Positions 7,586 to 14,290 of a stretch of DNA of 29,735 bases are shown piece by piece; positions within the stretch are counted from its first letter, which is position 1; each line of letters opens with the position of its first letter. The stretch spans positions 1 to 29,735 of IMG/VR virus record IMGVR_UViG_3300009126_000233; one strand, written 5' to 3'. Below the pieces are notes generated by a model, which saw only the letters and a list, made by a program, of their open reading frames with translations, searched no databases and was not told the origin of the DNA. A program made the translations under genes and the position numbers. Source of the DNA: a virus.

Positions 7586-7593
7586 TATTTATA
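7586..7593 (-). promoter_or_regulatory. T4-type late promoter before the SleB-like gene
   Basis: An exact TATAAATA on the minus strand puts transcription start near 7580, 20 bases before the ATG at 7560, with AAGGAGG in between. It is back to back with another late octamer on the plus strand at 7656. Confidence 0.7.
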
Positions 7594-7655
7594 CCGTATA
7601 TTATAGCGGAGTTTTAGCCTAGAATCAAGCCCCAAAGTACCAAAAGCGCTGTGTG

Positions 7656-7663
7656 TATAAATA
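7656..7663 (+). promoter_or_regulatory. T4-type late promoter, plus strand
   Basis: An exact TATAAATA lies 48 bases before the start of the 62-aa ORF. By T4 geometry the transcript starts near 7669, exactly where a perfect inverted repeat begins. Confidence 0.7.
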
Positions 7664-7668
7664 TAAGT

Positions 7669-7686
7669 TGGTGTTATATAACACCA
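7669..7686 (+). promoter_or_regulatory. Perfect 18-bp inverted repeat at a predicted late transcript 5' end
   Basis: TGGTGTTATATAACACCA is fully self-complementary, a 7-bp stem with an ATAT loop. It begins at the predicted +1 of the late promoter and ends 15 bases before the AGGAGG ribosome binding site. It could be a 5' stabilising hairpin or a dimeric operator. Confidence 0.55.
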
Positions 7687-7711
7687 TAACGGAAAATTAT
7701 AGGAGGTTTTT

Positions 7712-7900
7712 ATGACCACGGCAACATTGGGTACAGTTGCGAGGCGCATGAAAGCCAAAATTGACAGACTAAGTGAAGATCCTAGATACCCCGAAAGAGG
7801 TTATCGGAAAATCAACGACGCGGTTCAGCTAGTAACTTACATGATAGCTCCGATACTGTTACCATTTATATTAATGTACCTCCAGATGAAGGGAGGCTAA
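7712..7900 (+). CDS. Small membrane protein (62 aa)
   Basis: A strong AGGAGG ribosome binding site lies 8 bases before the ATG. The first 35 residues are basic and hydrophilic, and residues 38-58 form one hydrophobic helix (LVTYMIAPILLPFILMYLQM). It is the first ORF of a plus-strand late island opposite the SleB-like hydrolase. No family is recognised. Given its place in a lysis-type neighbourhood, a holin or antiholin-like role is possible, but only the membrane helix and location support this. Confidence 0.65.
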   Translation: MTTATLGTVARRMKAKIDRLSEDPRYPERGYRKINDAVQLVTYMIAPILLPFILMYLQMKGG

Positions 7901-7901
7901 A

Positions 7902-8021
7902 ATGTTCATACAACAGATATGGGAATTTTGTAAAGCGTATCCAGGATGGGCAGCAGCATTTTTCTTTTGCGGCTACCTCATAGGGTTAGTAATAAAAAGT
8001 TCTATGGGCTTAATTAATTAA
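7902..8021 (+). CDS. Small membrane protein (39 aa)
   Basis: The ATG lies one base after the previous stop, with GGGAGG 5 bases upstream of that stop region, so it is coupled to the 62-aa ORF. The protein has a central hydrophobic helix (GWAAAFFFCGYLIGLVIKSS, residues 15-34) with small flanks. No function is recognised. A terminator hairpin follows 12 bases after the stop, making the pair a two-gene transcript. Confidence 0.55.
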   Translation: MFIQQIWEFCKAYPGWAAAFFFCGYLIGLVIKSSMGLIN

Positions 8022-8032
8022 GTCTCGAGGGA

Positions 8033-8058
8033 GGGTAATCTAATTGGGTTACCCTTTT
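8033..8058 (+). terminator. Probable Rho-independent terminator
   Basis: GGGTAA (8033-8038) pairs with TTACCC (8049-8054), followed by TTTT and a pyrimidine-rich run. It closes the two-ORF plus-strand unit. Confidence 0.65.
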
Positions 8059-8082
8059 CCTTTCTCTGTTAGTACATGTCAA

Positions 8083-8090
8083 CATAAATA
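8083..8090 (+). promoter_or_regulatory. Late-promoter-like octamer
   Basis: CATAAATA, one base off the late consensus, ends 5 bases before the ATG of the 43-aa ORF. T4 spacing would start transcription on that ATG. It has the same geometry as the octamer before the desaturase at 3653. Confidence 0.4.
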
Positions 8091-8095
8091 ATACT

Positions 8096-8227
8096 ATGAA
8101 ACACATGATCAAGTGGCTAAAGATATGTGCCCTGTTACTTACAATAATGCTTGTTGTTCATGCAATTGAAGTCACATACGATATCCTGTATCACAGAGAC
8201 GCCGGCACACTTTTCATCCCACATTAA
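8096..8227 (+). CDS. Small membrane protein (43 aa)
   Basis: The frame begins MKHMIKWLKICALLLTIML, a basic start followed by a hydrophobic helix of about 16-18 residues, then a short polar tail with two histidines, YHRDAG. No Shine-Dalgarno is visible, which fits the leaderless geometry of the octamer directly upstream. A second ATG lies at codon 4. The function is unknown. A signal-anchored lysis accessory protein is one idea. The reality of the ORF is moderately supported by its place between two late octamers. Confidence 0.45.
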   Translation: MKHMIKWLKICALLLTIMLVVHAIEVTYDILYHRDAGTLFIPH

Positions 8228-8267
8228 AAAGAGTTACAAAAATAGCCCTTTCCTAACCTTTCTTTTA

Positions 8268-8275
8268 TATAAATA
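8268..8275 (+). promoter_or_regulatory. T4-type late promoter before the lipoprotein
   Basis: Exact TATAAATA. The predicted +1 near 8281 leaves a 33-base leader with a hairpin and then AAGGAG before the ATG at 8314. Confidence 0.7.
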
Positions 8276-8280
8276 AATTA

Positions 8281-8302
8281 GTGGCAGATAGTTTATTGCC
8301 AC
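8281..8302 (+). promoter_or_regulatory. 5' leader hairpin of the lipoprotein transcript
   Basis: GTGGCA (8281-8286) pairs perfectly with TGCCAC (8297-8302), and ATA/TAT can extend the stem past one bulged G. It starts at the predicted +1 and ends directly before AAGGAG. The arrangement mirrors the 7669-7686 hairpin. Confidence 0.5.
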
Positions 8303-8313
8303 AAGGAGTAAAA

Positions 8314-8622
8314 ATGAAAAGAATAATAACAGCTGTTTTTCTTTTTTTCACCGTAGTCGTTAGTGGTTGTGCTTCAGTTGGAGCAGCCATAGACACAGTA
8401 AGAGACGTTGCTGCAACAGCAGTCGATACTACTGTTCAAGGAGCGGCCAACATAGCATCAGCAGTGGCTGAGGATGTAGTAGATACAACCAGTTTCGTAA
8501 TCGAGCAAGGCGCAGGAATAGTAGAAGACGCTGCTGCTAAAGTAGATGAAGAGACTGATGAGCTATCAACTAGGAACGAGGTAGAAAAACCAGACTTTCC
8601 TACAGGTGAGTTGAAAGATTAA
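8314..8622 (+). CDS. Small outer-membrane-type lipoprotein (102 aa)
   Basis: The start is set at ATG 8314, which has AAGGAG 5 bases upstream; the longer GTG frame from 8281 covers the leader hairpin. The protein opens MKRIITAVFLFFTVVVSGC, a lipoprotein signal with lipobox VSGC, so Cys19 is the expected acylated residue. The mature part is Ala/Val/Thr/Asp-rich with amphipathic helical repeats and few aromatics, ending PDFPTGELKD. No enzyme motif is seen. Proximity to the SleB-like hydrolase makes an outer-membrane spanin-like or surface-exclusion role conceivable. A terminator follows. Confidence 0.75.
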   Translation: MKRIITAVFLFFTVVVSGCASVGAAIDTVRDVAATAVDTTVQGAANIASAVAEDVVDTTSFVIEQGAGIVEDAAAKVDEETDELSTRNEVEKPDFPTGELKD

Positions 8623-8642
8623 CTAGCTAGTCAAATTAAAGG

Positions 8643-8680
8643 GCCTGGATATATTCTCGAGTGTGTTCAGGCTTTTTTTT
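8643..8680 (+). terminator. Terminator shared with the end of the nuclease gene
   Basis: GCCTG (8643-8647) pairs with CAGGC (8668-8672), followed by eight T residues on the plus strand. The second arm contains the stop codon of the nuclease on the other strand. The same hairpin read on the minus strand is followed by CCCTTTAATTT, a weaker terminator. The loop is long, about 20 bases. Confidence 0.6.
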
Positions 8681-9320
8681 CATATGCGTCTCTGGCTTCC
8701 ATCAACTTAGAAACATAGTTGTCTCTCTTTTCAACAAAAACCACCGGACCTTCATCTTCTTGAGCCATTAAAATAACCGTTTGATCTACAGGTATCCCTG
8801 TTCTTTCTTCAAACATTATGGCATAAGCTGAACATTGTATGAACATATTTTCACACATCCATTTTTCTTTCTTTTTCTTAGAAGTTTTAAAATCTATTAT
8901 AGATAATCTTCCTCTATATTCTGCAACACAATCTACCTGGCCTGCAAGTCGTAAATGATCAGAATATAAAGTTGATTCAAGTGCTCTTATATTATCTATT
9001 TCGTTCAACAAAGGACGAAAGTCTGAATACATTTCTTGATCTAAAATACTAAGATTGGATACATCTTCAGTCTCATTACGTAGAGCATTCTCACAGAGCT
9101 TATGAATTGATGTTCCACGAGTTGTTGCAATTCGTGTTATTTTATTTGCTTCTTTATGACCCACACGTTTGCGCCAAGCATCAATGCTTGGTTTTGATTT
9201 GTGGGATAAAATTGTTGTAATTGAAGGGTACAACAAACCCGAAGGAGTAACATATCTCCTTCCGTTGTCTGTATTGACACGTTTAAGCCCGTCTATTTCA
9301 ACGGGTATATGATTAAACAT
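8667..9320 (-). CDS. PD-(D/E)XK nuclease (RecB/Cas4-like exonuclease)
   Basis: The restriction-endonuclease-like core is visible: GTSIHKLCE (His73), GQVDCVAE (Asp130), IIDFKTSK (Asp143, Lys145) and QCSAYA (Gln162, Tyr166). This order is that of RecB-family nucleases. The iron-sulfur cysteines of Cas4 and AddB are absent. Such genes are frequent in marine T4-like phages and probably process DNA ends in recombination or host DNA breakdown. The segment TPSGLLYPSITTILSH near the N-terminus is typical of the phage subgroup. It is the last gene of the ligase operon, and the start follows the previous stop by 3 bases. Confidence 0.85.
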   Translation of the reverse strand: MFNHIPVEIDGLKRVNTDNGRRYVTPSGLLYPSITTILSHKSKPSIDAWRKRVGHKEANKITRIATTRGTSIHKLCENALRNETEDVSNLSILDQEMYSDFRPLLNEIDNIRALESTLYSDHLRLAGQVDCVAEYRGRLSIIDFKTSKKKKEKWMCENMFIQCSAYAIMFEERTGIPVDQTVILMAQEDEGPVVFVEKRDNYVSKLMEARDAYEKKA

Positions 9321-9323
9321 AAT

Positions 9324-9545
9324 TTACCTAATCCAGCATTTATATCCTGAGCATTGGTCTTTTGGTTCGTAACAATAAACGCAAACACCTTTTTCGTCTG
9401 CTTCTTTTTGTTCTTGCTCGAACTCATGTTGTTCAGCTGCTGCGTCATTGTGTGCAGCTAAACCTTGTTCAAGGTCACGAACTTCTTCAGGTGTATATCT
9501 ACCACCAGAAGCCTCTGCTAGGATTTCATGATATTCTTTAGTCAT
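9324..9545 (-). CDS. Small Cys-rich protein, possible zinc ribbon (73 aa)
   Basis: The N-terminal two thirds are acidic and Gln/Glu-rich and likely helical. The C-terminus holds CVYC and then two more cysteines in the segment CSGYKCWIR, a C-x2-C-x9-C-x4-C spacing that could bind one zinc. It overlaps the ligase stop by 8 bases and is followed by the nuclease, so it is co-expressed with nucleic-acid enzymes. No family is recognised. A DNA- or RNA-binding accessory is plausible. Confidence 0.6.
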   Translation of the reverse strand: MTKEYHEILAEASGGRYTPEEVRDLEQGLAAHNDAAAEQHEFEQEQKEADEKGVCVYCYEPKDQCSGYKCWIR

Positions 9546-10644
9546 TCCTCACTCCTACTCCCCAATCAATAACAACAGGAAATCTAGGTACTCCGTCTGG
9601 GGATTTTTCGAAGTATCTAACTGTCACCCAATTAGGTTTTACTTCCTGTTCCAATAAATCTTTTAGTGCTGCTTGGTTGCCTCGAACTCCACTTCTAAAT
9701 GTTCTACCATCTCCAAGTTCAAGTTCAAAGTGTTTGGCATATCCAGACCAGTTACCTGAGCCTTCTAATACTTCTACAACATCAAATTCTTCTGTTATAA
9801 ACTCCTTCCTTTTCAACAAATTTTTACTTCTTTTGTTATCATAAGGAGCATTGTTTCTAACCATTTGTCCTTCATAACCATCTTCAGTATATTCTGAGTA
9901 TAACTTATCTAAAGCTTCTTGATCATCACATACTTCTGTTGGAACGTGAATTACTTTAGCGTGGTGTATTACTTTTGGCAACAAACTAATTCTATCTAAA
10001 AATAGTTTATCTGTGTCTTTTGGATCAAAACAATCATAAACATGGTATTCAACCAAGTCCATTGTTTCGTATAATTCTTCTTCGCTAGGTTTAACTTTAC
10101 GAACAAGACTTGTAATTTTATTAAAATTATCCTTTAATTCGTGATTGTAAAGTTCACCATCTAAAATTATATCTGGATACACATCAAAAAACGGTTTTAA
10201 AGCAACCACTATATGTGGGCATGTAGTAATTTCTTTTCCTGCCCTAGTATATAGTCCATCTATTCTAGCAATACATCTAATGCCGTCTAATTTGGGTTGA
10301 CTAATGCCACTTGGTTGTGGTCTTTTTGTATAGTCATGTGCAAGTTGTGGTTTGAACTTATCGTAAGTATCAACCTTTGAAATGTCTTCGAAGTATTCTT
10401 TTTCTACTTTCTTATCCCACATTGCCTGTGCTTCTTTTTGTGCTTGTTCAGCATCTGTAGTAGCATTTGCTTTGCCTGTGTTCTTACCTGTAGCATCTTT
10501 CCAACCACTTGTAACTAATTTGCCGTCTTTTATACCAGCAATAGTTCTAGTAGCATTCAATACGCCATTGGAATATTCAACTGTTAGTTCACGAATGTTT
10601 CCGTTTGTGTCTCTTTTGTAGAGTGTTGGTAAAGGAAATATCAT
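9538..10644 (-). CDS. ATP-dependent DNA ligase
   Basis: The adenylation motif I is PKLDGIR, with nucleophile Lys118 counted from the chosen start. Motif III-like LDGELYNH, motif IV EGQMVRN and motif V LLKRKEF follow in order, then an OB-fold ending with WVTVRYFE. It seals nicks in replication and recombination. The first 100 residues, before motif I, form an extra domain with YSNGVLNATR and then KDATGKNTGKANATTDAEQA, like the WGR-type N-domain of some viral ligases. ATG 10644 is chosen because it falls one base after the upstream stop; the longer start at 10686 lies wholly inside that gene. Confidence 0.9.
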   Translation of the reverse strand: MIFPLPTLYKRDTNGNIRELTVEYSNGVLNATRTIAGIKDGKLVTSGWKDATGKNTGKANATTDAEQAQKEAQAMWDKKVEKEYFEDISKVDTYDKFKPQLAHDYTKRPQPSGISQPKLDGIRCIARIDGLYTRAGKEITTCPHIVVALKPFFDVYPDIILDGELYNHELKDNFNKITSLVRKVKPSEEELYETMDLVEYHVYDCFDPKDTDKLFLDRISLLPKVIHHAKVIHVPTEVCDDQEALDKLYSEYTEDGYEGQMVRNNAPYDNKRSKNLLKRKEFITEEFDVVEVLEGSGNWSGYAKHFELELGDGRTFRSGVRGNQAALKDLLEQEVKPNWVTVRYFEKSPDGVPRFPVVIDWGVGVRND

Positions 10645-10645
10645 C

Positions 10646-10855
10646 TTAACCCCAATCCTTGAAATGGCCATCTGCTTCGTTGTCATTGTAGCCTTTTGTG
10701 TACTCTACAATTTCTTGAGCTGTCATATCTTTTAGGTTAACTCGATCAGTAGTATAAGTAGCACCTTTGTAATAGTGAGGATTAAATCCTCTTCCGTAAT
10801 AACTATCTGCTGAACCTCTATCTGCTGGGCTTCCGTGTCTGTGTCTTATATTCAT
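10646..10855 (-). CDS. Conserved-looking small phage protein (69 aa)
   Basis: The start is set at ATG 10855, which overlaps the upstream stop as ATGA. The protein is rich in Arg, His, Tyr and Gly in its first half (DSYYGRGFNPHYYKG) and has an acidic helical end (MTAQEIVEYTKGYNDNEADG). This pattern recalls small Tyr-containing proteins next to nucleotide genes in marine myophages, but I cannot name a function. Coupling to the ligase start suggests co-regulated early expression. Confidence 0.6.
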   Translation of the reverse strand: MNIRHRHGSPADRGSADSYYGRGFNPHYYKGATYTTDRVNLKDMTAQEIVEYTKGYNDNEADGHFKDWG

Positions 10856-11271
10856 GCTTTCACCATTTCTGAAGCGCCTCTGTTGAGCCTTGTTGTTTTG
10901 CCTCGAACACCACCTGCTGAGTAACCAGCTATGTAATGTGGTCCAGTCCATGCTACGCTGTAGTTTTCAAAAACGTTTCCTCTAGGTCTATTAAGAGCTG
11001 GAGCATTGTAACCTGCTGCTTTTAAAATATCACCTTCACGGAATCTTTCATGTGTTAAGTTTACAAAACCCCAAACACTTCTTTCTGAAAGTATTTTAAT
11101 AAATTTACGGCCAACTTTTATTTCAAGTCCTGCTTTAAATTCTTCAATTCTGGCTTCTCCACGATCCATGTCGTAACCACTTTTTTCGTAGCTTACTCTA
11201 GTCCATCTGTCGTAGTCGTTGCCAATAGCTTCTAGTAGTTTTTCTAGTGCTTTTGTTAGTTTTTTGTCCAT
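10852..11271 (-). CDS. Hypothetical phage protein (139 aa)
   Basis: This is the first gene of the early-type operon, with GAGG 6 bases before the ATG and a near-consensus promoter upstream. The N-terminal part is a charged helix. The middle (FKAGLEIKVGRKFIKILSE) looks like a small beta-rich domain of a type seen in other phage hypotheticals that contain VGRKYIKI. The end is Gly/Arg-rich with GYSAGGVRGK. No catalytic motif is evident. Its position suggests a nucleic-acid or host-takeover role, but this is inference. Confidence 0.6.
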   Translation of the reverse strand: MDKKLTKALEKLLEAIGNDYDRWTRVSYEKSGYDMDRGEARIEEFKAGLEIKVGRKFIKILSERSVWGFVNLTHERFREGDILKAAGYNAPALNRPRGNVFENYSVAWTGPHYIAGYSAGGVRGKTTRLNRGASEMVKA

Positions 11272-11304
11272 CTAAGTCCTCACTTTTTTATTTAATATAC
11301 ATAC

Positions 11305-11333
11305 ATTATGCACTCTCGTGAACCAAAAGTCAA
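11305..11333 (-). promoter_or_regulatory. Sigma70-type early promoter of the ligase-nuclease operon
   Basis: TTGACT (11333-11328) and CATAAT (11310-11305) on the minus strand are spaced by exactly 17 bases, one mismatch from consensus in each box. Predicted +1 is near 11298, 27 bases before the first ATG. The 160-base gap 11272-11432 holds this promoter and no other gene that I can support. Confidence 0.75.
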
Positions 11334-11432
11334 GCATTTTTAGGGTAGTTTTTTGAATCTTTTTATAAGCATGCTCCTAAGTTATTGATTTTTGAACATC
11401 ATATATGTGCTCAAGGCGCGGATCACCCCCTT

Positions 11433-11747
11433 TTAATCTTTGTATATAGGTCCTAGCTTCTTTTTAACTCGTTTCAATGAGTCTCGGACGGCAGATGACT
11501 TCTTGTCTTTTGCCCCATATGTGTCTGCTAAACCAGAAGTTGGATTAGCGTCTGCAATCCTAGATAAAACCTGTTTAAATCCATCGGGCGGTCTTGTTCT
11601 GTCTCCTGTTCCTCCTACTATGTTTGGAGCTCCAATTATTTGTCGTAAATGTGGGTTAGCTTCTAACAATGCCTCTTTAGCTGAAATGGACATGAAGTCC
11701 TCATATACATCTCCCGTAATTGTATTCTCTATTGTATATGTTGGCAT
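11433..11747 (-). CDS. FmdB-like short phage protein (104 aa), function unknown
   Basis: The protein starts MPTYTIENTITGDVYEDFMS, the N-terminal beta-hairpin pattern of FmdB-like regulatory proteins, but it lacks their zinc cysteines. The middle has NPHLRQIIGAPNIVGGTGD and then PPDGFKQVLSRIADANP, a composition I associate with a conserved hypothetical of marine T4-like phages. The C-terminus is Lys-rich and may bind nucleic acid. AAAGGAT lies 6 bases before the ATG. It is separated from the early operon by its own gap and probably shares a transcript with the 100-aa ORF upstream. Confidence 0.6.
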   Translation of the reverse strand: MPTYTIENTITGDVYEDFMSISAKEALLEANPHLRQIIGAPNIVGGTGDRTRPPDGFKQVLSRIADANPTSGLADTYGAKDKKSSAVRDSLKRVKKKLGPIYKD

Positions 11748-11758
11748 TGTATTATCCT

Positions 11759-12061
11759 TTAATGAACCGCTATTGCGATTTCTTCTACACTATCTATAAT
11801 TTTAAAGATAGTCTTTTTACTTTGAGTTGAAAAGAGTTCAGAATTATAACCTTGTATTAGGCATTCCTTGATATATAATGGATCAAGTTTCTTTAAAACA
11901 GGTCGTGTATATCTTAACTCTCTAAAGCCCCAAGTATTCAAACACAGTAAAGCAATGTCTATTTCCTGCTCAGTAAAAAATGCCATCCGATAGCCTTTTA
12001 TTACTTTTGGCTTCGGTTCTTTTTTCTTAAATGGAATTACCTTTGCCTTCTGTGTGTCCAT
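11759..12061 (-). CDS. Hypothetical protein (100 aa)
   Basis: The first 25 residues are very basic and Pro-rich (KVIPFKKKEPKPKVIKG). The rest is a helical domain with LCLNTWGFRELRYTRPVLKKL and no recognised motif. An exact late octamer ends 6 bases before the ATG, which would make it leaderless; an in-frame Met at 11986 is an alternative start. It lies between the 17-gene cluster and the 104-aa gene. A small nucleic-acid-binding protein is possible, but there is no firm evidence. Confidence 0.55.
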   Translation of the reverse strand: MDTQKAKVIPFKKKEPKPKVIKGYRMAFFTEQEIDIALLCLNTWGFRELRYTRPVLKKLDPLYIKECLIQGYNSELFSTQSKKTIFKIIDSVEEIAIAVH

Positions 12062-12067
12062 ATTAGT

Positions 12068-12075
12068 TATTTATA
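12068..12075 (-). promoter_or_regulatory. Exact late octamer before the 100-aa ORF
   Basis: TATAAATA on the minus strand lies 6 bases before the ATG at 12061, and its upstream end is 3 bases from the stop of the SGNH gene at 12078. It would start transcription within one base of the ATG. Confidence 0.5.
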
Positions 12076-12077
12076 TC

Positions 12078-12875
12078 CTATAATTTGTCTAACCAAGGAA
12101 TAATTACTTCTTGGGCAAATAACTTTTGATATTTTTTTGGTGGATGATCTGGGATTTGTGTCTCGAATCCTTTCTCTTTACAAAAATCAAGTAGAGTAGA
12201 TGAATACCAAGTAAAAGGATTTATTTGAGATTCTAATAATTTTGAAGTCTCGTATGTTATATTAAACAAACTATGATCCCACGCTTTAAAATTAAACAAA
12301 GGAATTTCTTTTATCTCACATAACCATTGAACACTTAATATATTTTCTATTGTTTTTAAATATTGTGCCTCTTCATTATGAAAGTTTTTAAGAAACAATC
12401 TCATTTTCCAATCTATATGATCGTCGCCAAACTCCCATAGGCCATAATTTCCACCACTTTTTAACCAAGAAGAATTTTCTCCTGGAAGGCCGTTATGCAT
12501 TGGGTTAAGATAATCAGTTCCATCTAGCTGTTTTGTTTTAGGTACGACATAGTTGCTAAAAGATCCTGAGTGTTTGCCTCCGTTATCCCATTTATCGGGG
12601 TCTGGATTATATTTTTTATAAAGACTCTCATATAAAAAAGGATCATCATCTTTATGAAAATACAGTTCAAATCTATTAGGATCAGACCAACCAACAACAA
12701 CCGCGTCTGGTGACCGTCTGTATATAGCATTTATTGCGTTCCTAGCAATCATAGAATTGCATGCTGCCATTTCAGAAGACCTAATTACTTCATAGTCTTC
12801 TAAATAATATGGCCATGATGTCTTTGGGCCTGGAGCCATAGCAGAAAAACTATCACCACCTGCTAAGACGTGCAT
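12078..12875 (-). CDS. SGNH-like hydrolase/esterase 1
   Basis: The N-terminus VLAGGDSFSA carries the GDS block (residues 7-9, nucleophile Ser9), followed by an Asn in block III-like NAINAI and VVVGWSDPNRFEL. The C-terminal PDHPPKKYQKLFAQE supplies a candidate catalytic Asp243 and His244 in the pattern of the D-x-HP block, slightly shortened. SGNH enzymes usually remove or transfer acyl groups on sugars or lipids. It is the last gene of the 17-gene cluster, overlapping the carbamoyltransferase by 13 bases, so action on the same modified sugar is a reasonable inference. Confidence 0.68.
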   Translation of the reverse strand: MHVLAGGDSFSAMAPGPKTSWPYYLEDYEVIRSSEMAACNSMIARNAINAIYRRSPDAVVVGWSDPNRFELYFHKDDDPFLYESLYKKYNPDPDKWDNGGKHSGSFSNYVVPKTKQLDGTDYLNPMHNGLPGENSSWLKSGGNYGLWEFGDDHIDWKMRLFLKNFHNEEAQYLKTIENILSVQWLCEIKEIPLFNFKAWDHSLFNITYETSKLLESQINPFTWYSSTLLDFCKEKGFETQIPDHPPKKYQKLFAQEVIIPWLDKL

Positions 12876-14290
12876 ACTTTTACTCCATACTTTCTTTCAA
12901 AGGCTTGGCCGTCGCTTTTAGTATTAACAATTGGTTTACCTTTTATATTAAGGCTCGTATTAAGTAACATAGGACATCCTGTTTCAAAATAAAATTCGTT
13001 AAGCAAGCTATATAATCCTAAATGTTGCTTTTTGTTTACTGTTTGAACTCTTGAAGTGCCATCATAATGAACTATGGCAGGATATTTCTCAGGTTCTTTG
13101 CACTTAACCGTGTATTGCATAAAGGGCGCTTCTTTAACAGGCATGTGGAAATACTTATCTGCGTGTTCTTCCATTATAACCGGTGCGAAAGGTCTAAACT
13201 CTTGTCGTCTTTTAATTTTGTTTACTTTATCTTTTATATCTTTGCCACGAGGATCTGCTAATAAGCTTCTATTACCCAATGCCCTGGGGCCAAATTCTGC
13301 TCTTCCATTAGCAACACCTACTATATTGCCTTTGAGTAGTTCACTTAATACTGGCCACACAGGATACATACCTTCTATATTATATCCTAAATAAGGTGTA
13401 AAATCTACGTGCTCTTGTGTGTGAGCTAATACTGCTCCTAATGAAGAGCCTGCATCTCCAGGGTTAGGCATTATCCATACATTATCATAATACTCTAATG
13501 CAATAGTATTTGCTACACAATTTAATGCACATCCTCCTTGCAAGACCAAGTTGTTTGTATAGTCCCACTTTTTAGATATCTCTAATATTTTCCTAAACTC
13601 TTCTTCGTATATTTTTTGTGCTGCTGCTGCAAAATCAAAATATAGTGTTTTGTGTGGGTCGTCTATATGTTGCATAAATGATCTGCAACCACGTTGTAAA
13701 TTTTGTTGTAACAACGGTTTCATATCATTATAAAATCTATCTGGATCTCCATAAGCTGCCATGCCCATTAAAATATACTCGTCCTCATTTGCTTTTAATT
13801 CACATCTATCTGTAATAGCAGAATAAAACATACCTAAGGAAGTAGGATAACGTGTACTCCACCGTTTACCTAATGCGCCACTCCATATACTTGAAGTTGT
13901 CCACTCTCCAATGGCATCTATTACAATAACACTTCCATTAATAAAAGGACTTGTAAACATACCAGCTGCTGCGTGTGATTTGTGATGTGTTGTATATTTT
14001 ACTGTCCAATAATCTAAACCATAAGACCTAAGTAATTTTTTAACGTTATTCTTTTGCCATGGAAGTCCACTATATAAACGCCTCGTATTTTTCCAAAAAG
14101 GACTTTCATGCCAGTACAATGTTTCAGGTTCTCCGTACTGCATGGCATCTTGTACTAGAGCTTTATTTAAATTTTTATCATTTTTAATACCACTGTAACG
14201 TTCGGCATGTCCTGCAAATAAAATTTTATTATCTTCAAACACAGATATAGCTGCGTCATGATGTCCTGCTGATATACCCCATCTAATCAT
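12863..14290 (-). CDS. NodU/TobZ-type O-carbamoyltransferase
   Basis: The enzyme would use carbamoyl phosphate and ATP to carbamoylate a hydroxyl through a carbamoyladenylate. The N-terminal Kae1-like domain shows ISAGHHDAA, the metal site THHKSH (His102/103 and His106), VIDAIGEW and NPGDAGSSLGAV. The C-terminal YrdC-like domain shows AEFGPRALGNRS, EFRPFAPV and LNTSLNIKGKPIV. The 475-residue length is slightly short of the usual 500-600. I chose ATG 14290 (MIRWGISAGHHD), since the longer frame lies inside the upstream gene. It overlaps the glycosyltransferase-like gene by 8 bases and SGNH hydrolase 1 by 13. The acceptor is probably a sugar. Confidence 0.9.
   Translation of the reverse strand: MIRWGISAGHHDAAISVFEDNKILFAGHAERYSGIKNDKNLNKALVQDAMQYGEPETLYWHESPFWKNTRRLYSGLPWQKNNVKKLLRSYGLDYWTVKYTTHHKSHAAAGMFTSPFINGSVIVIDAIGEWTTSSIWSGALGKRWSTRYPTSLGMFYSAITDRCELKANEDEYILMGMAAYGDPDRFYNDMKPLLQQNLQRGCRSFMQHIDDPHKTLYFDFAAAAQKIYEEEFRKILEISKKWDYTNNLVLQGGCALNCVANTIALEYYDNVWIMPNPGDAGSSLGAVLAHTQEHVDFTPYLGYNIEGMYPVWPVLSELLKGNIVGVANGRAEFGPRALGNRSLLADPRGKDIKDKVNKIKRRQEFRPFAPVIMEEHADKYFHMPVKEAPFMQYTVKCKEPEKYPAIVHYDGTSRVQTVNKKQHLGLYSLLNEFYFETGCPMLLNTSLNIKGKPIVNTKSDGQAFERKYGVKVCTS

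Noticed and set aside
8667-9320. Cas4 of a phage CRISPR system
   Set aside because: The four iron-sulfur cysteines are missing and no cas genes or arrays are nearby; a general RecB-like nuclease fits better.
10645-10686. Earlier ATG for the DNA ligase
   Set aside because: It lies inside the upstream 69-aa gene, and the ATG one base after that stop is better placed.
11272-11336. A 21-codon ORF ahead of the early operon
   Set aside because: It spans the -35/-10 boxes and the leader, with no ribosome binding site, so it is taken as chance.
11341-11432. tRNA or structured RNA in the gap before the FmdB-like gene's end
   Set aside because: Only an 8-bp palindrome (AGCATGCT) and a partial inverted repeat were seen; no cloverleaf or T-tract terminator.
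11440-11799. Plus-strand 119-codon ORF
   Set aside because: It is antisense to the FmdB-like gene and has no ribosome binding site or protein-like conserved pattern.
12524-12730. Minus-strand 68-codon ORF inside the SGNH 1 gene
   Set aside because: It is an out-of-frame shadow of a gene with clear catalytic motifs.
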